The position numbers were made by a program, and so were the translations under genes. Under the pieces are notes generated by a model that did no database searches, had not been told where the DNA came from, and worked only from the letters and a program-made list of their open reading frames with translations. Shown here one piece after another: positions 46,607 through 58,556 of a stretch of 64,000 bases of DNA (positions are counted from its first letter, which is position 1; each line of letters starts with the position of its first letter). The stretch is from the NCBI GenBank assembly GCA_036971615.1, contig JAYKKR010000027.1:1-64000 (forward strand), read 5' to 3'. Origin of the DNA: Amyloporia xantha (taxonomy: Eukaryota; Basidiomycota; Agaricomycetes; Polyporales; Adustoporiaceae).

Positions 46607-48936
46607 ATGGTCGCAATGGCCCTCTCCCTCACCAATGCGTTTCTATCCCTGGCTGTTTCTCTGCTCGTTGTTATTCTGTGGAAGCTGATTCCAATTCTCA
46701 TTGCACCTTATTCGTCTACTTTGCGCGACCTACCCGGTCCCCCAAGTCCCAGCTGGGTATTCGGTAACCTCAGGCAGATCTTCCATGCCGAACACTCTGT
46801 GCTTCATGAGGCTTGGGTTGAGACATATGGCCCTACTGTCAAATACAAGGGCTGGCTAGGCGTCAGTAAGGCAGACTGAGATTCCGTTCACTTCCTTGCT
46901 AATCGAACGGACATTCAGAGTGACTGGTTATATACCGTGGATACGAAGGCGCTACACTACGTCCTCAGTCACGCCTACCTGTACCATAAGCCAACACAAG
47001 TCCTCTTCAATCTGGGTCAAGTCTTAGGCAAAGGTCTCTTAGTCATGGAGGGTTCGTGTTTTCACAACAGATCTTTCTGAATAATCCTATAATGTATATT
47101 GTATTACCGGTACAGGTGAACAGCATCGTCAGCAGGTATGGTTATTTTAAAACACAATAAGCTAGAGAATGAATTTCTGACTATGTTTTTAGAGAAGAAT
47201 TATGGTACGACAGACTTCCTATAGCAAAAGCTGAAACTAACCAGGGTGCACAGAATCCAGCATTTGGTCCGGCTCAGATCCGACAACTGACGGATATCTT
47301 CGTGGACAAATCGATACAGGTACATGCTTCCCGAAAATACAATCTTAATGCCCAGTACCCTAAGGATACCGCAGCTTCGGGAACTCTGGAAGAGCGAAAT
47401 TGCCAAGAATGAAGGGCCTCTCCGAGTCAACGTTCTCAAGGGATTGAGCAAGATGACGCTAGATGTTATTGGATTAGCAGGTAATTAAGGTATTAACACT
47501 TGACATTTAACATTATCTAACTCGACCGTGTTGAACCAGGATTCAACTACAATTTCGATGCGTTGAATGTCGATGGCAAACCCAGCGAACTGAATATAGC
47601 TCTTGATACGATGCTGCGAGCGCCGTCCGGATTCTCCGTATTGACTACGCTGCAAGCACACTTCCCTCCCCTACGCATGATTGTGCGTTGCCGCAGTTTT
47701 CCTTTTCCTCTCAAAGGATAATTTGATGAACTCGCGTAGCATGATAAGCGTGGAAGGCGGATACAGGCTGCTCGTAAGGTTATGAAACGTGTTGGGATGC
47801 AGCTTATCGCCGAGAAAAAAGCGGAGGTTATGAAAGCAATTGCCGCAGGGGAGAAAGGCGACGACATGCTGCACGGTCGCGATCTTCTGACGTTGCTCAT
47901 CAAGGCAAACATGGGCAGTGATATTCCCGAGAATCAACGCTTGTCGGACGAAGATGTATTAGCTCGTAAGCCCTTATGCCCACCCACTATACACTGGTAC
48001 TCACGTTATATCCGTAGAGGTGCCCACGTAAGTTGCTTATTCGTGCACCAACACCCAATTTCCATCTTACTCCTTTCTCTAAGGTTCCTTGTCGCAGGAC
48101 ATGAGACTACGAGCAACGCAACTAGCTGGTGTCTGTATGCTCTTTCCCAAGCTCCCGAAGTGCGAAGAAAATTACGCGAGGAGCTCTTGACTCTTCCAAC
48201 AGAGACTCCTACCATGGACGAGTTGAACGAACTGCCATACCTAGAAGCCGTTGTGCGAGAGACGATGCGTGTACACGCGCCGGTACCGTCAAGCCTCAGG
48301 GTCGCCATGCGGGACGACGTCATTCCGCTCGACACGCCTTACACTGACATATACGGACAAGTACACGATAACATAAAGTGCGTTGAGCAAGGGCATTCTT
48401 TAACACTTCTACTAACGAATCGACTTTAACAGAGTAAAGAAGGGTGACACCATATTCATCTCTATCTTGGCGTTGAACAGGTCCAAGGAACTTTGGGGTG
48501 ATGACGCGCTGGAGTTCAAGTTGAGGCTGTCTTACGAGCCTGTGTGCCAGTGCTAACCGACGTTTACTCCAGACCCGAGCGATGGGAAGCTATACCTGAA
48601 AAAGTGAAAAGTATTCCTGGGGTATGGAGTCATTTGATGAGCTTCTTAGGCGGACCTCACGCATGCATTGGATACCGCTTCTCCATCGTCGAGTCAGTCG
48701 TTCAGCCTCGTCCTCGATCATTCGCCCTTTCTGATTAGACTATTCTTCATCTCAGAATGAAGGCCTTGTTATTCATCCTCATTCGTGCCTTCGAGTTCGA
48801 ATTGGCAGTTCCGCCGGGAGAGATAATCAAGAGAGCCATGGCAGTTCAACGTCCGCTCGTCCGTAGCGAACCCGAGCAAGGTTACCAGATGCCGCTTCTG
48901 ATCAAGCCATTTGAGAAAGAAGCTGAGGTTTCATGA
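46607..48936 (+). CDS. Cytochrome P450 monooxygenase (CYP5150-like)
   Basis: Thirteen exons: 46607-46861, 46919-47051, 47116-47135, 47193-47204, 47254-47319, 47375-47480, 47540-47682, 47740-47965, 48018-48027, 48084-48377, 48433-48519, 48573-48692 and 48756-48936. They total 1,653 nt, or 550 residues, and all joins keep frame. An N-terminal membrane anchor (about 5-30) is followed by a [12 protein letters not shown] hinge. Then come [14 protein letters not shown] (C-helix), [10 protein letters not shown] (I-helix, about 325-334), ETMR (ExxR, about 383-386), PERWE and [10 protein letters not shown], with the heme Cys at about 482. All P450 hallmarks are intact, so it should be active. The substrate is unknown. 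Three exons are microexons of 20, 12 and 10 nt. Assignment near CYP5150 is from general resemblance only. Confidence 0.92.
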
Positions 48937-50639
48937 ATGTTTCGACGTGCCAAGATCGTATGTGTTCGTTCACTGTGTGATCCCATATCTGTCCTCTGTT
49001 GTGATATTTATTGTACCACCAGCCTCCTACGGGCTGTGCCCATCCTGCTAACGAACACTTTGACTATATATATGTTATTGAACCAATTACACTTTCAGTA
49101 AGCATGCACTTGCCTTGAACATTGTGTTCGATCTCTCTGGCGTCAGTTAGAAAAGGTCTGTTTCGATATGATGTGCTCAGAAAAATCGGACACGCCTCTC
49201 CCATAAGGGATACGGACCTTTGATCACCAATTAAATCTTGTTTGTAAGAAGCAAGCAACCGAAAATCGATAATCAGGCAAATAGGTAGCTCACGCCAACC
49301 CCAACAATCAGTATATTCTCTGAGAGAGGACCCGATGTGAACCCCTGTCGCAAGACAAGAACCAGAGATTGTGCCGCTTGTTTCCGTGTGTGAGTTCCAA
49401 TTGTGTTGTCATTCTAAGTCGACAACGCTGCTACTCTTCGAGCGCCAAGTCGTCACATGTCGAATATTATTGCATCGGCTCCTCGACGAGTGAATCGAGG
49501 ACGGCTACTTCCCCATTTGGACACAGATACACCGATGGGAATTTCTAGAAGGGTCGAGGAAATGCTTCCATTTCTTTACCGCGAGCAGTTCCAGTTTCTC
49601 ACCAGATTGCAGGAAAGATACGCAACTGCGGCTAACTGCGGGGTAAAGCCTCGGGGGCGAGCCCTTGAGAGATGGTATGAGAACAAGACCATGAGGTTTG
49701 CTATCACCTGGCTAGGCGGCACCGCACACACGAATCCGTGAAGGCAGATCTGCCGTCCCGGGGGCCGGCACCGTAGCCTGTACGTAAAGTGTAGCCCTCC
49801 AAGATGGTGCTGCCGCCCTTCCCATCGGCATTGTAGATTCGGTTCCATTCCGGATGATCTGCACTGAGCGGAGACACTTCACACCGTGCCTTAGAGCTGT
49901 GCAGATGCGTTTCAATTCAGCGGAGATGGATGGATGGACGGACGGATGATTTGACAAGCGAGCTGACAGACGTTCGTGGAAAGAGGGAGAGGCGGCAGAG
50001 TGGGGAGGCCGGCGGCATAGGAACGAGAGCGGGCACAAGACCTTTTCTCCCAAACATTGCTTGGGAGAAATGCCTGCAGGCCTGTGCACGTGCATATGCA
50101 GCACCCTGTCTCGCTATTGACGGTCCAATGTGCAGTGCGTGACGTCATGGACATTGGCGGCTCGCAGGGTGGAAGAAGTACGTGAGAGAGAGGCCAAGCA
50201 CTGCGTACCTCCATTATCTTCATTTTGGGAGCCGAGCATGTAATCGAATGGGATTGCGTGTAGCAGATTTGATATGAGGTTCGAGGAGTGACAACTTGTC
50301 TGAGGATGTGGAAGCGGCGTCGTAGAGATAAGGGCGAGGTGAACGCGGTGGGATAGTAGAGAACCTTGGAAAGTAGGTCGTGGCATTTACTGATCCTCGG
50401 ACTACCGAATCTGGCGAGATTCAACGCCACCTCGAGGGGCATATCTGAGAACTGACGACGCCAAACTTGCGGATCCGCTGCTATGGTCTGCGATGATTAC
50501 GAGTGGAATGCTGAGGCTATTGCTTGAGAAACCTGTGCACAGTGAGACACTGTGAAGCATGAATGCATGAAGTATCGCGAAAGAAGCGATTGCTTTTGTC
50601 CTGGTATATAACGAGGTTCATCATGAAGTCGAGTCTTCC
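48937..50639. other. Intergenic; one weak ORF
   Basis: A plus-strand frame from ATG 49457 (about 58 codons to a possible GTAAAG donor near 49632) has protein-like composition but no partner exon or domain. A minus-strand frame from 50442 ends at a possible GTACGC donor near 50213, also without partner. Neither is called as a gene. Confidence 0.3.
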
Positions 50640-51125
50640 TTAGAATTCAATTGAGATCGATCCACCGCCATCAGTGATCAAGCACCGTACCACGTGAGCG
50701 TCTTCTAACTCAACGTCGAACTTGTATCTCGGTCTCTCGTCATCCACCCTGATTGACTCAAGTGAATTAGAGGAGATCCTCTATAATGTGGAAGAAATGG
50801 AGCTTGGTATGGCGACACTTTACATCGTCAAACCGTCTCGACTGCCAACTCCGTTTCCGGGTAGTGAACCAATGCCACATCCTGCCGATTGGGGGCCGTG
50901 AATGAATCATGTATCAATTTCGGTGAGCTGTTAGTCAATGCCTCGATTCTTCTATCCCTTGTATTGAGCTCCATTCCATCCTCTATACCATATCCTTGGT
51001 TTCTTTCCCACTCAAGGTATTTATGGGTATCGGCTTCTTCGGGATATACTTTTACTTCTGCTATTCGCCAAGACATTCGAACTCTCTGTTTACTCTCAGG
51101 GGACTCAAAGAGGACCCTAGCAAAC
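50640..51125 (-). CDS. Unrecognised protein, 3' exons only
   Basis: Two exons fit together: about 51123-50834 (starting after a CGCCACAG acceptor; KKFARVLFESPESKQ, then YLEWERNQGYGIEDGMEL) and 50756-50640 (SIRVDDERPRYKFDVELEDA to a TAA stop). The intron is GT/AG with a phase-0 join (ACG|GTTTGA and TTGAG|TCA). The composition is clearly protein-like on this strand. The 5' end was not found: possible upstream exons before 51125 do not join in frame. It lies head to head with the first MFS transporter. It may be a complete small gene with an unseen first exon, or a truncated relic. No family was recognised. Confidence 0.4.
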
Positions 51126-51439
51126 TTTTTCCTGTGGCGAGCCCAAATTAGATGTGGATTGCACTGCTTCCGTCGTCTTCTGCACCTACGGCCCGCAGGA
51201 CAGACGATGGAAATCGTCACTTCTTGTGGGAGCCTGTCACTTTGAGACGTTGTGGGGACTCAGGAACCTATAGTATCTCTGAGCCAGATGACTGGCATGT
51301 ATCTTCTATCGGCTTTACACCGTAAAACTGCAAAACGAACGGTGCTAGACGATATAAATGCTTCTCTCCTCTCCCGATACCGTGGCTTCCCCTTTGCCAT
51401 TCAGAAGCCCCGCGTTCCACTCTCCCTCAGGTGAATTGT
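51126..51439. other. Region upstream of MFS transporter A
   Basis: This holds a possible alternative first exon for transporter A: ATG 51358 to a GTGAAT donor at 51428, rejoining at 51473 in frame. Otherwise nothing is seen. Confidence 0.35.
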
Positions 51440-53724
51440 ATGGCTATGCTCCTGCGTATAAATGCAGAGAAAACTGCAAGCTCGTCAACTTCCTCTTCTG
51501 CGCATTTATCCAAGGAGCAGATCTGTCTAGCGCAAATAGACGAAGTTGAAGTTGAGGAGGAGCTGGTAGCAGAAGTGTACAATGAGGATGTCGACGTGGG
51601 TGACATTGACGAGCGCAAGCTAATCCGAAAAATCGACTGGCGCCTCGTCCCATGGCTGTCCTTTCTGTTTCTCCTGAGCTTCTTGGACAGAACGGCAGTT
51701 GGTAACGCGAGGGTGAGTCTTTCATGATATCCGTAGCAGATGGCCGTCCTTCCTTATCCCGTTGTCTCATAAAGCTGTATGGGATGGAAACCGATCTCCA
51801 CATCACGGACCAGCAGTACCTCATCGCGCTCACAATATTCTACTTCCCTTACGCCTTCTTCGAAGTAAGACTACCCTTTGAGAAACACGCTAAGTACAGA
51901 AAATTGACAAATCACAGGTGCCATCGAACGTCGTCTTGAAGAAACTGCGCCCGTCACTGTGGTTGTCGTTTTTGATGACATGTTGGGGGGTCATTATGGT
52001 ATACTGTCTCTTCAATAATGACATATTGTCGCTGATGCGGTATTTGGTAGACCGTTCAAGGTCTCGTTCATAACTACAGCGGCTTTCTTAGTGAGTCGCG
52101 TTGTCTTGATGAAATTCTCCCTGTTTCTCTCTCTGGAGCTGTGTACAGCGGAGATCATTTTATCAGTCGCCCTACATGATTTAGTTCTCCAACCGCCCAG
52201 CGTCTCCTTCAGTATACGGCGTTTCAAGTAACATACTGACGTCCGTTGATATGGGCAGCGGTGCGCTTCTTTCTCGGCGCTTTCGAGGCAGGTCTCTTCC
52301 CTGGAGTCACATACCTTCTCTCCTGGTGCGTCTTCTCTTTCGTCTCGTTGCCTTCAATTTCTTATCACATGTCCGGGTATGCTTCAGTTGGTATAAGCGC
52401 TCAGAATTGGGGCTTCGCGCTGCAGTCTTCTTCTCGGCGGCAACGGGTGCGGGGGCATTTGGAGGGCTGCTTGCTGTACGTGGCCAATCTGATATTCTAT
52501 ACTCGATGAACGAACGATTATATTCATTATGTTGATCAATAGGCGGGGTTGTCGCAGATGAATGGAATCGGCGGCAAGCCTGGCTGGGCCTGGATTTTTA
52601 TCATCGAGGGGCTCGTAACTATAATTGCGGGCATCCTTTCGTTCTGGCTCGTCCAGGACTTCCCAGACACTGCCAAGTTCCTCACAGAGAAAGAACGCAC
52701 GGTGGTCGTGAGAAGACTGCAGGAGGATGGCCAGTACAGCGCAGCGGGAGAAAAACTCAAATTTCGGTCGGTTGTACAGAGTCTGGTGGATTGGAAGACT
52801 TGGGTAGGGAGTGAGTGGGCTCTCCGACTCAGAATGGGAGCGATGGAAGGCTGACACGGTGTTATGTGCTTTAGTGGCGATTTACATGGGAAGTGAAGGT
52901 CCTCTCAATGCTATCGCACTCTTCCTTCCTAGTATCGTTGACGAGGTGAGTTACTCGCTCTGATATCTTGTGGTAACCGAAGTTTGAACCGTCCTTTGTT
53001 TTCCAAGCTTGGCTACACTGCGACTCCTGCCAATCTGTTGACCGTCCCTGTCTACGTCCTCGCGTGTATAGTCACATGTCTTGTTGGGTATTGGGCGGAT
53101 CGGTATGGTGGACGAGGTTACTTCAACATGTACATCACTAAAAACGCATAGTGAGCGCATACTGACTGGCTCCTGTTCATAGTGGTTTCCTTCTTTTGGG
53201 TGGCGCGGGCTACATTATCCTAATTTTCTCTCGGAACGCTGGTCTATCATATTTCGCCGTCTATCTCGCAGCATGCGGCATCTATCCGACCGTGCCGAAC
53301 CTAGTCGCATGGGTATCGACCAATGTCGAAGGATCATACAAGCGCAGCGTCACTTTGGGAATGGTGATCAGCTTTGGTAATGTTCAGGGTGCTGTTTCAT
53401 CGAACATTGTAAGTACCTATGCAGCATTGTGTGTGTAACAGGTCCTCAAATCCAGGACAGTACCGTGCACAAGATGCCCCATGGTATACACTCGGACACG
53501 GCATCCTGCTGATATATATCGGGATTGGGCTGGTCTGCTCCGCTCTCTTTATCGTATTGCTCAGTAGAGAAAACAAGAAGCGAGATAGGGGCGACAGGGA
53601 TGAAGTCATCAAGGGCGTAAACGAGGATAGACTGGATCTGGTCAAGAACGGAACATTCGCTAACGCTGAAGAGGCCAGAAGAGAAAAGGGAGATTGGTGG
53701 AGTAGGTACCGCTATCGGTGGTGA
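51440..53724 (+). CDS. MFS transporter A (Dal5/TNA1-like anion:cation symporter family)
   Basis: Eleven exons: 51440-51712, 51775-51864, 51918-51998, 52051-52090, 52259-52325, 52388-52475, 52543-52810, 52875-52945, 53008-53129, 53183-53408 and 53461-53724, giving 529 residues. All joins keep frame. After an acidic cytosolic start come the TM1 region DWRLVPWLSFLFLLSFLDRT, the TM4 signature RFFLGAFEAGLFPGVTYLLS and WYKRSELGLRAAVFFSAATG. The central cytosolic loop holds DFPDTAKFLTEKERTVVVRR. The second half includes WADRYGGRGYFN. These are typical of allantoate, nicotinate and vitamin permeases with 12 membrane segments. The substrate is not predictable. Intron 4 (168 nt) is much longer than its 131-nt counterpart in transporter B. 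An alternative start at 51358 is possible. Confidence 0.9.
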
Positions 53725-55038
53725 AAGAAACATGCGGTCGTCTACCGCTATCTGTACATTACAAGCGAAGAGTGGGGATCGACAGCTCGTTTGGTCTGGC
53801 CATTCTCGGCTCGATTTCAGAAACGCATCATTTGCGATCCGTCTGGGCCTCGTAACAGTAGATGGAGTATGGCGCGACATCTTTACGTCAGCGATTGACG
53901 AAATTCCTATAAGGATTAAAGAGTTGTATGTAATTACAGAAAATAGATAGCTATCGACATAGCATCTCTCCGTCTTAAGACCTACTCTATGTCTGAGAAA
54001 TTGGGACCTGAGCAGGGATGTTCAAGGGAAAAGAGGGAAAACTTCATACTTCAGCTTCAGTACCGAGTGCATCCAGTCGATGTGGGATGAGATCGAGTCG
54101 CCAATCTGACAATCACCTCCTATACGAGCTGAGCAATCTGCGGTGTTTTATTATCCGCCAAGCTCCTGACTCCTAAGTCCTGGCCGGAAGAGGCGCTGAA
54201 GGTGGGAGCTCTAGCTTCATGCTTGTGTCGGCGGCCATGTCGGCAGTACGTACTTCACAGTGTCATCGAACGCGGGTCCATTATAGTACGGATGCCTCCA
54301 CCGGAACTCCGGCACCGAAAATCGGAAGAAAGAAAATCCCACATAGCAGAGGGAGGCGGGGATAATCGAACGATAGGCCATTCCACATTCGCTGAAAAGA
54401 AGATATCAGCTGCGAGCTATTTATGAGAGAAATACGATTGAGGTGGCCGAAAAATAGAGGAGAGGTTGCTTACTTCGCTACTTACTTGGTCGAGTAGTGC
54501 GATCGCCAAGAGAAATGAAAAGCAATTTGAGTGATCGCCCCGCATCACGTGATCCGATGTCGTGTACGATCTCAATCTCGGTCCTCCACACCTTCCCCGC
54601 ATCGTAATTCGCAACAACAATATGTCAAAGAGGACACGCAGAATGAGTCTTTTCAAAGAGTCCTTCTCTTACGGTGTCCTTTGTTGTACGTGATGATCTA
54701 CTTGACTTGACGGGACGTGGGTCGGATGGTGTGGTACGACAACCTCATGCGGCATTGGTAACACCCCGGACCAATGCCAAGACAATTTTCATCGGATGCG
54801 GGGTAAAGATTGGGGCACTAGTGCCTGATAAGCCGTGTACCGACGACCCCATGATTTGTTCGACCTGGTTTCCTGTTTTGCCGGCGCCGACGCCCTAGCA
54901 TAGCACGGCTCTAAGCAAGCTAAGGCGTTCGACTATAAAATGACGATCAGCCAAGTCAACTCACCACCGCCCAGACGCTGTTCCGCTTCCTACCCGACCA
55001 CCACCTTTCTTGACTGTTGACAGAAAACGCTGAACAGG
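53725..55038. other. Intergenic between tandem MFS genes
   Basis: This is 1.3 kb with no gene-like frame. A CACGTG-containing ATCACGTGAT palindrome lies at about 54545-54554, possibly a bHLH-type site. Confidence 0.4.
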
Positions 55039-57264
55039 ATGTCGCAGTCGGATCTGGAGAAAGCAACCGTGAGGACCCCGTCCCCATCGTCGGCGCGGGA
55101 ATCCGAAGAAAAGGGCCGCACGACACATATAGAACAAGGGGCAGAGAAACTCGAAACTCCCATCTACAACCCGGACGTTGATGTCACCGGGGTCGATGAA
55201 CGGAGGCTCCTCAGGAAGCTGGATTGGCATCTCGTCCCATGGTTGTCATTTCTCTATCTGTTGAGTTTCTTGGATCGCACGAGTATCGGGAACGCAAAGG
55301 TAAGCTCACTATCTGGACAACCTATCGGGCTCACTCACACTATTTTCGGCGAACGTAGCTATATGGAATGGAAGAATCGTTGCACATATCGGACCAACAG
55401 TACCTGATTGCTTTAACAATCTTCTTCTTCCCGTACGCGCTCTTCGAGGTACGTTTGCGTATTTGTCGAGGTCAGCGGCATTCGAGCTTAAGAAGCAATC
55501 TAGGTTCCTTCCAACGTATTTTTGAAGCGACTCCGTCCGTCCGTATGGCTTTCGTTTTTGATGTTCGGTTGGGGGATTATGATGGTAAGTTACGTCCGGA
55601 GACGAGATGATCTTGTCTGATTCCTCGGCATACAGACAGTTCAGGGGTTGGTTCATAATTACGGCGGTCTGCTAGGTATGTCTTCCTTCTAGCGTGCGCA
55701 ATGGGCGCCTTCCCTGAATGCTTCAGGGAAGGTTGGTTTCAGATTGCGTCTTCAACTGCTTCTAGGATGTAAAGAATATACTGACGGATCTGCTCCCATA
55801 ACTCAGGCATGCGATGGATGCTTGGAACGTTCGAAGCTGGTCTCTATCCGGGAGTCAACTATTATTTGTCATGGTATGCGGTTCTCATACTCCCCTCAAT
55901 GATTGCTCGTGCTCAAGCGGATCCACAGCTGGTACAAGCGGTCCGAATTCGGTCTCCGCGCGGCGATATTCTTCTCGGCTGCGACCGTGTCCGGTGCCTT
56001 CGGTGGCCTTCTCGCTGTGCGTGCCCTCTCCAGTCCCATCTCTACAACTCGATCTAATCCAGTATTGTTCTTTGTCCAGGCTGCCATTTCGAACATGGAT
56101 GGCATAGCTGGAAAACCTGCGTGGGCATGGATCTTCATCATCGAGGGCCTCGTGACTGTCGTCGCGGGGGCTGTTTCGTTCTGGATCATTGCAGACTTTC
56201 CCGACACTGCGAAATTCTTGACGGAGGCCGAGCGAACCGTGGTAATCCGCCGTCTGCAATCAGATAACCAGTTCAGCGCCGCCGGCGAGTCGTTCCACAT
56301 TCGATACGTCTGGAAGAGCTTGGGGGATTGGAAGACTTGGATAGCCAGTGAGTGTAGTTCCTCAAGGCTGCGAAGCTCAGAAGCTGAGACGGGAATTTGC
56401 AGTGCTGGTGTACATGGGAACTGATGGTCCTCTTTACGCGTTTGCACTATTCTTGCCCAGTATCATTAACGAAGTGAGTCTTTGCGTTGTTTGTCTGCGA
56501 GTGAATGATGATCTGACATGACTATACGCTAATGCAGCTAGGATACACGGCCACGCCTGCAAACCTCCTGAGTGTACCTGTCTACGCACTTGCGTGCATA
56601 TGCACGTGTGCCGTAGGATTTGTCGCAGACAGGTATGGGGGGCGAGGCTACATTAACATGTAAGTCGTTCTGCCATGTGTTCTGAGGGATTCACCTTTGA
56701 CCTTGACACTTGTACGTTTCAGTGGATGCTTGCTCGTCGGTGGCGCAGGATACATCATCTTGATTGTATCGAGAGATGCGGGCGTGTCATACTTCGCAGT
56801 GTACCTGGCAGCGTGCGGGATATATCCGAGTATCTCAAACGTCATCGCCTGGACATCCAACAATGTCGAGGGATCCTACAAACGCAGCGTCTCCTTAGCG
56901 ATGGTTATCAGCTTCGGCAATATCAACGGGGCAGTGTCTTCCAATGTGGTGAGTAGCACAGACACTTACCTTCCGTGTCTTTCTGATAAGCCTTTTCTAG
57001 TATCGGGCTAAGGACAAACCATGGTACACCCTTGGACACGGGATTGTCCTCATGTACATTGGAATAGGCCTTATCTCCTCCGTGGTGTATATCCTGTTTC
57101 TCAGACGAGAGAACAGGAAACGTGATGACGGAGAGCGAGACGAGATTATTACGGGCATAAATGACGACCAAGTACACCTGCGCAAGAATGGCACATTTGC
57201 TAGCGTCGAGGATGCTAAACGAGAAAAGGGAGACGAATGGAGCGGATATCGCTACACGATCTAG
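55039..57264 (+). CDS. MFS transporter B (Dal5/TNA1-like), tandem paralogue of A
   Basis: Eleven exons: 55039-55299, 55359-55448, 55504-55584, 55636-55675, 55807-55873, 55929-56016, 56080-56347, 56403-56473, 56538-56659, 56723-56948 and 57001-57264, giving 525 residues. Exons 2-11 have exactly the same lengths and phases as in transporter A (90, 81, 40, 67, 88, 268, 71, 122, 226 and 264 nt). The motifs run in parallel: DWHLVPWLSFLYLLSFLDRT, MLGTFEAGLYPGVNYYLSW, WYKRSEFGLRAAIFFSAATV, DFPDTAKFLTEAERTVVIRR. The gene is therefore a direct tandem duplicate that has diverged in sequence without gaining or losing an intron or codon in these exons. Both copies look functional. The substrate is unknown. 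Confidence 0.93.
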
Positions 57265-58459
57265 ACTCAAGAACACGTCACTAATGATATTCTTCCAAGT
57301 AGATTACTCACAAGGGAAGACCCCGCATGTACAACAGATTGTATAGTAATTCATGTAACAATATTACTTCCTGAACATGGTCGTCGCGCTAAGACAAGCG
57401 GAACGAAGATTGAGTATGAATATGCCCAAAACGATGGTATTGGCATTCGCTGCTCAATCATGTTTTCCCTGATCTCAGCTAACTCGCAGTGTGTTTCCTC
57501 TGCGAAACGAATGACTGTGAATATGAAATACAACGTTCAGACTAAGAACATACACCAAACGCATTCAATACACAATCGCGATCTTGCACAGTACTGTCTC
57601 CCGAGAGACAAGGTCACCCTACTGTTTCTAGCGTGTAGAGTAAAAGTGCAAACACACAACGATGACGGAAAGGCAGAGTGAGCATTACGAAGCGCTATGC
57701 AAGCATGAGTCTGGCAGGATAATCGCACGAACGTGCAGTTTAGTCAACAAGTCCCCAGAGGATAGTAATAGAGGATCTAAGTCAATATTGATCATGAGCT
57801 ATGCAGCGAGACGAGATAAGCGCGGGGGATGTCTACGCCAACGTCATCATCCTGTAGTGCGTCGTAGAGGTCCTCCAAGTAAAGCCTGAACGTTGAGTGC
57901 TGAGTACGGAGTATTCGAACGCGGCCTGATCAACCGAGGCGGGTTGTTTGCTGGCAGGTAGAAGCACCGCAGATCTCTCAAAAGGTTCGATCCGGCTGGT
58001 GCTCAAATACGGGAGATTTGGCGCCTAGTCCCCGAACTTAATATTCGAACTTGGGGGTAGAATCAAATCCTGCTTGGAAAGGGCCTCCGTCGATCCGTGC
58101 TTAGGTCATTATCAAACATCACATTTTGACCTCAAGCTGGCAGAACACTTACATTTCTTTTAGTCTGACCTGGCCACCAAAACTGGACATAAATATCATA
58201 CACAAATAATGGACAAGGACAGCAGAAGTACATCACTCCGTAGAAAGCGGAACTACAGGATACAGATTATTATCCTACCAATGCATCATCATCACTAAGT
58301 TATGACCCCGTCAAATACAAGTACATTGCTTGTGCAGTCGGGATGCGAAACGACCAACGTACCCTTCGGGACGAACTTCAAAGACACCGCTACAGACCTC
58401 CACCATCCACCATGTAAAATTAACTATCGTGTTGTTGGTGGTATTCATGCTAATTCATG
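57265..58459. other. Convergent intergenic region
   Basis: No gene-like frame is present. Nothing notable is seen beyond short AT-rich patches. Confidence 0.45.
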
Positions 58460-58556
58460 CTAATTCATGCTATTGATCATGTTCATGCTATTGGCCGCGT
58501 TCATGTTATTGATCATATTCATGTTATTGATCGCATTCGTGTTCGCCGAGTGGTTA
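58451..58556. repeat. Minisatellite (18-bp units, plus a 10-bp unit at one end)
   Basis: Units of the type ATTGATCATGTTCATGTT recur about five times, joined at the left to two perfect copies of TAATTCATGC. The 18-bp units stay in frame with the DUF6593-like gene on the minus strand; the 10-bp units lie at its stop codon. Confidence 0.75.

Noticed and set aside
49712..50442. Overlapping minus-strand ORFs downstream of the P450
   Set aside because: No matching downstream exon, no domain, and mixed composition; too weak to call.
46607..57264. A secondary-metabolite cluster of P450, transporters and FAD monooxygenase
   Set aside because: No backbone enzyme or regulator lies between them, and the FAD gene is 26 kb away among BTB and housekeeping genes.
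57984..57994. B-box-like GGTTCGATCC suggesting a tRNA gene
   Set aside because: No A box or cloverleaf upstream at the right distance.
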